Positions 6,768 through 12,679 of a DNA stretch of 14,039 bases are shown here, one piece after another (the first letter of the stretch is position 1; every line of letters starts with the position of its first letter). The notes beneath the pieces are model-generated. The model saw only the letters and a program-made list of their open reading frames with translations, was not told the origin of the DNA and did no database searches. The translations under genes were made by a program, and so were the position numbers. The stretch is from Eubacterium sp. (lineage in GTDB: Bacteria; Bacillota; Clostridia; Oscillospirales; Acutalibacteraceae), in the NCBI GenBank assembly GCA_024696725.1, contig JAILGO010000059.1, forward strand, positions 1 through 14,039, in the 5' to 3' direction.

Positions 6768-7121
6768 ATGACAATTAGTGAGATAAAAGAGCTACTCGGC
6801 GCAGAGGTGCTCTGTTGTGAGGAAAACATTAATAATTCCGTTTATTCAGCCTGCGGCTGCGACCTTATGAGCGACGTTCTCGCTTACGTTAAGGACCAGG
6901 CTGTGCTTCTTACGGGTCTCGTTAACCCTCAGGTAGTACGCACGGCTGTTATGATGGATATGGTTTGTATAGTATTTGTAAGGTCTAAAACGCCGAGCGA
7001 CGAAATGTTAAGGCTTGCCGAGGATAACGGTATCGTTATTATGAAAACGGACAAGCGCTTATACGAAGCTTGCGGTATCTTATATTCAAATAATCTTACC
7101 GGCGAGGCTCAAAAGGCATGA
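6768..7121 (+). CDS. Small DRTGG-domain protein, first of two in the hydrogenase operon
   Basis: A 117-residue single-domain protein. Residues 23-110 match what I know of DRTGG domains: an ACGCDLMSDVLAYV segment, a strand-turn LLTGLVNP, and a closing GIVIMKTDKRLYEACG corresponding to the usual IPVLSTxxDTFxTA end. DRTGG domains occur in phosphotransacetylase N-terminal regions and beside CBS domains, and as stand-alone proteins near clostridial hydrogenases; their ligand is unclear. C27 and C29 (ACGC) and the C16-C17 pair could be redox-active, but no known Fe-S spacing is complete. It starts 9 bases after hydC with a short AAGG overlapping the hydC stop, and its own stop overlaps the next start by 4 bases (ATGA 7118-7121). 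The domain call is fairly safe; the role is inferred from context only. Confidence 0.8.
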   Translation: MTISEIKELLGAEVLCCEENINNSVYSACGCDLMSDVLAYVKDQAVLLTGLVNPQVVRTAVMMDMVCIVFVRSKTPSDEMLRLAEDNGIVIMKTDKRLYEACGILYSNNLTGEAQKA

Positions 7122-7543
7122 GCGACGAGCTTGTATTCCACTTCGACATTGACGGAGACGACTTTACCTCCGCCGGTCAGGCGTCTGTACAAATCAAAAA
7201 AAATCTGCGTGCGCTCGGTATTCCGCCCGAAACGATTAGACGCGTTTCGATTGCAATGTATGAGGGCGAAATAAATATGGTCATTCATGCAGGAGGCGGC
7301 GAGGCTGACGTTATTATCAGCGAGGATTGTATTACAATTATTCTTGCCGACCGCGGACCGGGCATAAAAAACGTTGAGCAGGCAATGCAGGAAGGCTTTT
7401 CCACAGCCTCCGATAACGTGCGTTCCCTCGGCTTCGGCGCGGGAATGGGTCTGCCCAACATGAAAAGCTACACCGACGAAATGAAAATTGAAACTGAGGT
7501 CGGAGTAGGAACAACAGTAACAATGAAGGTTAAAATAGCTTAG
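7118..7543 (+). CDS. Stand-alone GHKL ATPase, RsbW/SpoIIAB anti-sigma-factor type
   Basis: A 141-residue GHKL-fold ATP-binding domain with nothing else attached. N box YEGEINMVIHA (about 48-58, with N53 as the Mg2+-binding Asn), G1 box DRGPGI (78-83) and G2 loop LGFGAGMGLPN (104-114) are all intact, so ATP binding or kinase activity is expected. RsbW and SpoIIAB proteins of this size hold a sigma factor or phosphorylate an STAS antagonist on Ser. No STAS protein, PP2C phosphatase or sigma factor is encoded in the window, so the partner is either elsewhere or one of the neighbours. It overlaps the upstream DRTGG gene by 4 bases and is followed after 9 bases by the HydS-like gene; I infer a signalling link to that protein. 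The fold is certain, the partner unknown. Confidence 0.88.
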   Translation: MSDELVFHFDIDGDDFTSAGQASVQIKKNLRALGIPPETIRRVSIAMYEGEINMVIHAGGGEADVIISEDCITIILADRGPGIKNVEQAMQEGFSTASDNVRSLGFGAGMGLPNMKSYTDEMKIETEVGVGTTVTMKVKIA

Positions 7544-7552
7544 TGTGATAAT

Positions 7553-8815
7553 ATGGATAGATATGAACATTCCGTTTTGCTCGACAAGACGAAATGTACG
7601 GGCTGCACGTCCTGTCTTAAGCACTGTCCTACGGAGGCTATAAGAATCAGCGACGGTCACGCCGTCATTAATGATTCGCGCTGTATCGACTGCGGTGAGT
7701 GTATAAGAATATGTCCTCATCAGGCTAAAAAGGCAGTTAGCGGTAAGCTTGACAATATGAAGCGCTTTAAGTATAAGATTGCGCTTCCGGCGCCGACTCT
7801 TTACGGTCAGTTCGACAATCTTGACGATATCGACTACGTGCTTGACGGACTTAAAAAAATAGGCTTCGACGACGTTTATGAGGTTGCCAAGGCGGCAGAG
7901 CTTGTATCGGCATATACGAGAATGTACCTTAAAACCGAAGGAATTAAGAAGCCGCTTATAAGTTCCGCGTGTCCCGTCGTCGTAAGGCTGATTGAGCTTC
8001 GTTTTCCGCTTCTTGCGGAGAATATAATACACATGCTGCCGCCGATGGAGGTTGCGGCAAGGCTTGCAAAGGAACGCGCTCTTAAGGAGCATCCCGAATT
8101 CAAGCCCGAGGAAATAGGCGTATGCTTCATTTCCCCGTGTCCCGCGAAGGTCAGCTACGTTAAGAACGGCTTTGCCGACTACAAGAGTCAGGTCGACGAG
8201 GTAGTATCCATTAAGGATATCTACTTCCTTCTTATAAATGAAATGTCGCACGGAAGCGATATTGAAACGCTTTGCGAATCGGGTATTATCGGAATCGGCT
8301 GGGCGAGCTCAGGCGGTGAAGCTACGGCGATATTCAACGAGAATTTTCTCGCCGCCGACGGAATCGAAAACGTTATTCACGTTCTTGAACAGGTTGAAAA
8401 CGGAAATATTCCGACGCTTGAATTCATTGAGCTTAACGCCTGTCCCGGCGGCTGCGTCGGAGGCGTTATGGCTATGCAGAATCCGTTTATAGCTAAAGCA
8501 AGGCTTCAGTCGTTAAGACACAGTCTTCCCGTATCGCAGAATTTTATAGACAACTCGAACGATTACATTCCCGAGGGATATTTATTTAACGAGCTTCCCC
8601 AGTACAAGCCGATAACGAGGCTTTCGGACAGCATAGTTGAAAGTATGAGAATGCTCGCGGACATTCAGAAGCTGCGTGAATCGCTTCCCGGTATCGACTG
8701 CGGAGCGTGCGGCGCGCCGACCTGCAGAGCCTTCGCCGAGGACGTAATCAGAAAAAGAGTAAGTCCCGACGGCTGTGTAATACTCACGGCTAAAAGGGCT
8801 GAGGGTGAGAAATAA
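7553..8815 (+). CDS. hydS: HydS-like putative sensory [FeFe] hydrogenase without PAS domain
   Basis: 420 residues in three parts. First, two [4Fe-4S] ferredoxin motifs (C15, C18, C21, C25 and C44, C47, C50, C54). Second, an H-cluster domain about 72-335. Third, a C-terminal four-Cys motif C383-x2-C386-x4-C391-x16-C408 of the type seen in PF04060 Fe-S domains. H-cluster loops: L1 reads ISSACPVV, with Ala139 where catalytic enzymes have the proton-relay Cys and C140 kept as cluster ligand. L2 is SPCPAK with C196 and K199. L3 is ELNACPGGCVGG with C297 and C301. Ala at the relay position is the mark of putative sensory hydrogenases such as Thermotoga HydS; that protein ends in a PAS domain, which is absent here, so this one resembles the PAS-less group described from Thermoanaerobacter. 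I expect slow H2 chemistry and a sensing or redox-relay role. Start ATG 7553 has only a weak ribosome site. Confidence 0.88.
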   Translation: MDRYEHSVLLDKTKCTGCTSCLKHCPTEAIRISDGHAVINDSRCIDCGECIRICPHQAKKAVSGKLDNMKRFKYKIALPAPTLYGQFDNLDDIDYVLDGLKKIGFDDVYEVAKAAELVSAYTRMYLKTEGIKKPLISSACPVVVRLIELRFPLLAENIIHMLPPMEVAARLAKERALKEHPEFKPEEIGVCFISPCPAKVSYVKNGFADYKSQVDEVVSIKDIYFLLINEMSHGSDIETLCESGIIGIGWASSGGEATAIFNENFLAADGIENVIHVLEQVENGNIPTLEFIELNACPGGCVGGVMAMQNPFIAKARLQSLRHSLPVSQNFIDNSNDYIPEGYLFNELPQYKPITRLSDSIVESMRMLADIQKLRESLPGIDCGACGAPTCRAFAEDVIRKRVSPDGCVILTAKRAEGEK

Positions 8816-9142
8816 ATGACAGTAAACGATTTAATTAATGAATTCGGCTTTGAGGCGCTGAGCCTTCCCGACGGCGAGAGAGAGATTAACGGCGCCTATA
8901 TCGGCGACCTTCTCAGCTGGGTTATGGGACGCGCTCAGGCTGATAACGCGTGGATAACGATTATGAGCAACATTAACGTTATCGCCGTTGCCTCGCTCGC
9001 CGACGTCGCCTGCGTAATTCTTGCCGAGGGCGTTAAGCTTGACGAGGAAATAATCGAAGCAGCGCGTCAGAAGGATATTAACGTTTTGACTTCTCCCCTA
9101 CCCGCTTATGAAACAGCAGAAAAGCTGTTCGGAAGAATATAA
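8816..9142 (+). CDS. Second small DRTGG-domain protein
   Basis: A 108-residue protein with the same fold type as the product at 6768-7121 but divergent: an N-terminal LSWVMGRAQ segment, the central strands NVIAVASLADVACVILAEG (54-72) and the closing INVLTSPLPAYETAEKL (90-105), the clearest DRTGG-type ending in the window. It has one cysteine (C66), unlike its Cys-rich paralogue, so the two are not interchangeable copies. The start codon follows the HydS-like stop directly (TAA-ATG), with GAGGGTGA (8801-8808) upstream as ribosome site, and its stop abuts the next ATG in the same manner. This packing suggests that the HydS-like protein, this protein and the PHP protein are made together. Function unknown; a nucleotide or protein-binding role is a guess. 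Confidence 0.78.
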   Translation: MTVNDLINEFGFEALSLPDGEREINGAYIGDLLSWVMGRAQADNAWITIMSNINVIAVASLADVACVILAEGVKLDEEIIEAARQKDINVLTSPLPAYETAEKLFGRI

Positions 9143-9865
9143 ATGAAAAGATATTATTACGATTTACATATTCACTCCTGTCTTTCTCCCTGCGCCGACA
9201 ACGACAACACGCCGAACAATATCGCAGGGATGGCGAAAATATGCGGACTTGATATCGTCGCTCTTACGGACCACAATTCCTGTAAAAACTGTCCGGCCTT
9301 CTTTGAGGCAGCGGAGCGTTACGGAATTATCCCTGTAGCGGGAATTGAGCTTACGACGAGCGAGGATATACACGTTATCTGTCTTTTCGAGGAGCTGAGC
9401 GAGGCTATGCGCTTTGACTCGGATTTACAGAGCCACAGAACGCTCGCGCAAAACAGGACAGACATTTTCGGAGAGCAGTTAATACTTGACGGACGTGACG
9501 AGGTTATCGGAAGCGACCCTTACGTTCTCTCATTCGCAACGGATATTTCTCTTGAGGACGTACCCGCGCTTGTTGAAGGCTACGGAGGTATATGCTACCC
9601 CGCCCACATAGACCGTCAGTCAAACGGCGTTATCGCAACGCTCGGTACCTTCCCCGAAACGCCATACTTCGCGAACGTTGAAATCAACAGAAGCGAAAGC
9701 ATTGAAGAATATGTAAAGCGCTACTCTCTCCAGGATAAGAGAATAATCGTCAGCTCAGACGCCCATTGTCTTACCGATATGAGAGATAAGGAAAACTACT
9801 TTGAGCTTGACTGCGAAAACGCTTCGCAGGTAAGGCACAGGCTTTTTGAAGAACTTAGAAAATGA
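9143..9865 (+). CDS. PHP-domain metal-dependent phosphoesterase
   Basis: A 240-residue PHP (polymerase and histidinol phosphatase) protein. The metal-site blocks are complete: DLHIHS (D7, H9, H11), TDHN (D43, H44), GIELTT (E69), IHVICLF (H77), PAHIDR (H155, D157) and SSDAH (D206, H208). Such enzymes hydrolyse phosphomonoesters, nucleotides or small phosphodiesters with a trinuclear metal centre. Two cysteine pairs flank the first metal motifs, C13-x3-C17 (CLSPC) and C47-x2-C50 (CKNC), placing four thiols near the active site; I believe this is shared by clostridial relatives found beside hydrogenases. The gene abuts the preceding DRTGG gene (TAA-ATG) and overlaps the next ATPase gene by 4 bases. 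I infer that it makes or removes a phosphate in the HydS pathway; substrate unknown. Confidence 0.9.
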   Translation: MKRYYYDLHIHSCLSPCADNDNTPNNIAGMAKICGLDIVALTDHNSCKNCPAFFEAAERYGIIPVAGIELTTSEDIHVICLFEELSEAMRFDSDLQSHRTLAQNRTDIFGEQLILDGRDEVIGSDPYVLSFATDISLEDVPALVEGYGGICYPAHIDRQSNGVIATLGTFPETPYFANVEINRSESIEEYVKRYSLQDKRIIVSSDAHCLTDMRDKENYFELDCENASQVRHRLFEELRK

Positions 9866-10395
9866 AAGAGTTATCGTTAAACATACTTGACGTAACCGAA
9901 AACTCCGTAAAGGCGGGAGCTACGCTTACCGAAATTATTATCGAGGAAAGCGACGATACGCTTAAGCTGACAATAAGAGACGACGGCTGCGGTATGGACG
10001 AAGGAACCGTTAAATCGGTTACCGACCCGTTCTATACTACGAGGACGACGCGAAAGGTCGGAATGGGTATCCCCCTACTTAAGCTCGCCGCAGAGCAGAC
10101 GGACGGAAGCTTTAATATAAGCTCGTCAGTCGGCGAAAAGCACGGAACAGAGGTTACGGCGGTATTCAATAAAAAGCATATTGATTTTACTCCTCTCGGC
10201 GACGTAACAGCTACGCTTACAACGCTGATTCAGGGACATCCAGACACGGATTTTCTTTTCCGTCACACAGTCGGCGGAAACGAGATTACCCTCGACACGA
10301 GAGAGGTAAGAGCCGTACTCGACGGAGTTCCGCTCGACACCTATGAGGTTATAAAGTGGATTGAGGAGTACGTAAACGAGCAATACGGACAGTAA
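9862..10395 (+). CDS. Histidine-kinase-like ATPase without a phosphoacceptor domain
   Basis: A 177-residue protein that begins directly with a GHKL ATPase: N box LNILDVTENSVKAGA (6-20, with N14), G1 box RDDGCGM (39-45), F box DPFYTT (55-60) and G2 VGMGIPLL (66-73). There is no HisKA or other His-box domain, no transmembrane segment and no PAS domain, so it cannot autophosphorylate like a classic sensor kinase unless the acceptor is on another protein. After the ATPase fold ends near 107, about 70 residues follow (DFTPLGD to the end) that I do not recognise. It overlaps the PHP gene by 4 bases and ends the cassette inserted between hydC and hndB. It differs clearly from the RsbW-like ATPase upstream, so the cassette encodes two distinct ATPases. 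Confidence 0.85.
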   Translation: MKELSLNILDVTENSVKAGATLTEIIIEESDDTLKLTIRDDGCGMDEGTVKSVTDPFYTTRTTRKVGMGIPLLKLAAEQTDGSFNISSSVGEKHGTEVTAVFNKKHIDFTPLGDVTATLTTLIQGHPDTDFLFRHTVGGNEITLDTREVRAVLDGVPLDTYEVIKWIEEYVNEQYGQ

Positions 10396-10450
10396 GGCTG
10401 TCAGTATATAAAATGTTAAAAAATATTTTAGAATAAGGAAGGAAAACGCT

Positions 10451-10822
10451 ATGAAATCACTCGCTGAACTTCAGGCAATCAGAGAAAAGATGAGGGACAA
10501 GGTTGTTCTTCGCGAAGGCTCAAACGACGTGCGTGTAGTAGTAGGCATGGCGACCTGCGGTATTGCGGCAGGCGCGCGTCCCGTTCTTAACGCATTCGTT
10601 GAGGAGGTTAACGCTAAAAATTTAACAGACCGCGTTACCGTATCACAGACAGGCTGTATCGGCATCTGCCAGTTTGAGCCCGTCGTAGAGGTTTTCGAGG
10701 CAGGTAAGGACAAGGTTACTTACGTTAAGATGACTGCTGAAAAAGCCAAGGAAGTTATTGAAAAGCACATTATAGGCGGCAAGGTTATTGCGGAATACAC
10801 CGTTGACAGAGCCAAGTTATAA
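10451..10822 (+). CDS. hndB: HndB-like thioredoxin-fold ferredoxin subunit of the hydrogenase
   Basis: A 123-residue thioredoxin-like [2Fe-2S] domain protein, the type named HndB in the NADP-reducing hydrogenase of Desulfovibrio fructosivorans and common in clostridial hydrogenase operons. A helical lead (1-25) is followed by VVVGMATCGIAAGARPV, QTGCIGICQFEP and the YVKMTAEKA segment typical of this family. Only three cysteines exist (C36, C69, C73), one short of a standard four-Cys [2Fe-2S] site; the missing one would precede C36. Either the cluster is lost or another residue binds. It resembles the first 100 residues of the hydB product next to it. A strong ribosome site AAGGAAGG (about 10436-10442) sits 8 bases before the ATG, after a 55-base gap that separates it from the regulatory cassette. 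Confidence 0.88.
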   Translation: MKSLAELQAIREKMRDKVVLREGSNDVRVVVGMATCGIAAGARPVLNAFVEEVNAKNLTDRVTVSQTGCIGICQFEPVVEVFEAGKDKVTYVKMTAEKAKEVIEKHIIGGKVIAEYTVDRAKL

Positions 10823-10838
10823 TATTGGAGGTTAAGTT

Positions 10839-12662
10839 ATGATTCGTTCACAAGTTCTTATCTGCGGCGGAACAGGCTGCACCTCATCGGGCAGTAAAAA
10901 GATTCACGCTGCTTTCGTGGAAAACCTCGAAAAGCACGGTCTTACCGATGAAATCAAGCTTGTTAAGACCGGATGCTTCGGTCTTTGCGCACTCGGTCCG
11001 GTCGTAATCGTTTACCCCGAGGGTACGTTCTACTCGATGGTTAAGCCCGAGGACGTTGCTGAAATCGTTGAAGAGCATCTTTTAAAGGGACGCGTTGTCG
11101 AGCGCCTTGTTTATAATGAAACGAGCGCTCCCGTTGAAGACCTTGACTCGCTCCATATCTCTCTTAACGATACCGACTTCTATAAGTCACAGCACCGTGT
11201 TGCGCTCAGAAACTGCGGCGTTATCGACCCCGAGAATATCGACGAGTATATCGCGATGGACGGTTACGCAGCACTCGGTAAGGTTCTTACCGAAATGAAG
11301 CCCGAGGACGTTATTGAGGTTATCAAGGCTTCGGGACTTCGCGGTCGCGGAGGCGGCGGCTTCCCGACAGGCTTCAAGTGGTCTCTCTGCGCTCCGAACA
11401 AGGCTGACCAGAAATACGTTGTATGTAACGCCGACGAGGGCGACCCGGGCGCGTTTATGGACCGTTCCGTTCTTGAGGGCGACCCGCATTGTATTATTGA
11501 GGCAATGGCTATCTGCGGCTATGCTATCGGTGCTACCGAGGGTTACGTTTACGTAAGAGCTGAGTATCCTATCGCTGTTGCAAGACTTCAGATTGCAATC
11601 AATCAGGCTAAAGAGTACGGTCTTTTAGGCAAAGACATCTTCGGCTCAGGCTTTGACTTCGACCTTCATATCCGTCTCGGCGCCGGCGCTTTCGTCTGCG
11701 GTGAAGAGACTGCTCTTATGCATTCAATCGAGGGTAACAGAGGCGAGCCCAAGCCCCGTCCCCCGTTCCCTGCACTTAAAGGTCTTTTCGGCAAGCCGAC
11801 CGTTGAAAACAATGTTGAGACCTTCGCTAACGTTCCCCAGATTATCCTTAAGGGCGCTGACTGGTTCGCTTCAATGGGTACCGAGCGTTCGAAGGGTACT
11901 AAGGTATTCGCTCTCGGCGGTAAGATTAAGCACACCGGTCTTGTTGAGGTTCCGATGGGTACTACCCTTCGCGAAATTATCTACAATATCGGCGGCGGCA
12001 TCCCGAACGGAAAGAAGTTCAAGGCTGCCCAGACCGGCGGTCCTTCGGGCGGATGTATTCCCGCTTCCCTTATTGATACAGAGATTGACTACGATAACCT
12101 CACAGCTATCGGCTGTATGATGGGCTCGGGCGGTCTTATCGTAATGGACGAGGATACCTGTATGGTTGATATCGCTAAGTTCTTCCTTAAGTTCACGGTT
12201 GACGAGAGCTGCGGTAAGTGTACGCCCTGCCGTGTAGGTACTAAGAGACTTCTCGAAATGCTTGAAAAGATTACAAGCGGAAAAGGCACTCTTGAGGACC
12301 TCGACAAACTTGAAGAGCTTTGCTACTACATTAAAAATAACTCTGCGTGCGGTCTCGGACAGACTGCTCCGAACCCGGTTCTCGCAACCCTCAAGTTCTT
12401 CAGAAACGAATATGAGGCTCACGTTCTCGAAAAGAAGTGTCCTGCAGGCGTTTGTAAAGACCTTCTTACCTTCACTATCGACAAGGATAAGTGTATCGGC
12501 TGCGGAATGTGCGCGAGAAACTGTCCCGCAGAGACAATACATAAGACTGATTACACGGCTCCCGGTCATAAGCTTCCTTCTTATGAGATTGACCCGGCTA
12601 AGTGTATCAAGTGCTCTGCTTGTATAAACAACTGTAAGTTCAAAGCAATCAGCTGTAAGTAA
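10839..12662 (+). CDS. hydB: NuoF-like NADH-binding flavin subunit of bifurcating [FeFe] hydrogenase (HydB/HndC type)
   Basis: 607 residues, full length. Order: thioredoxin-like [2Fe-2S] domain (C9, C14, C46, C50); NuoF-type FMN/NADH domain with GLRGRGGGGFPTG (167-179), CNADEGDPGAFMDRS (196-210) and CGEETAL (287-293); SLBB-like part; [4Fe-4S] site ESCGKCTPCR (C458, C461, C464) completed by C504; then two C-terminal [4Fe-4S] ferredoxin motifs (C552, C555, C558, C562 and C589, C592, C595, C599). In HydABC complexes this flavin subunit takes electrons from NADH and is the bifurcation site; the extra C-terminal ferredoxin domain distinguishes it from plain respiratory NuoF. It starts at ATG 10839 behind GGAGG (10827-10831), 16 bases after hndB. 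Whether the nucleotide is NAD or NADP cannot be told with certainty. Confidence 0.96.
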   Translation: MIRSQVLICGGTGCTSSGSKKIHAAFVENLEKHGLTDEIKLVKTGCFGLCALGPVVIVYPEGTFYSMVKPEDVAEIVEEHLLKGRVVERLVYNETSAPVEDLDSLHISLNDTDFYKSQHRVALRNCGVIDPENIDEYIAMDGYAALGKVLTEMKPEDVIEVIKASGLRGRGGGGFPTGFKWSLCAPNKADQKYVVCNADEGDPGAFMDRSVLEGDPHCIIEAMAICGYAIGATEGYVYVRAEYPIAVARLQIAINQAKEYGLLGKDIFGSGFDFDLHIRLGAGAFVCGEETALMHSIEGNRGEPKPRPPFPALKGLFGKPTVENNVETFANVPQIILKGADWFASMGTERSKGTKVFALGGKIKHTGLVEVPMGTTLREIIYNIGGGIPNGKKFKAAQTGGPSGGCIPASLIDTEIDYDNLTAIGCMMGSGGLIVMDEDTCMVDIAKFFLKFTVDESCGKCTPCRVGTKRLLEMLEKITSGKGTLEDLDKLEELCYYIKNNSACGLGQTAPNPVLATLKFFRNEYEAHVLEKKCPAGVCKDLLTFTIDKDKCIGCGMCARNCPAETIHKTDYTAPGHKLPSYEIDPAKCIKCSACINNCKFKAISCK

Positions 12663-12679
12663 GAAAGGAGAACTCAATT

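Noticed and set aside
7109..8251. Minus-strand open frame of 380 codons opposite the RsbW-like and HydS-like genes
   Set aside because: It is the mirror of two well-supported plus-strand genes; the translation has no domain, and no ribosome site or promoter fits.
10388..10402. Hairpin GACAG-TAAGG-CTGTC at the end of the HATPase gene, possible attenuator before hndB
   Set aside because: A 5-bp stem without a T tract; it may matter for RNA processing but does not look like a terminator.
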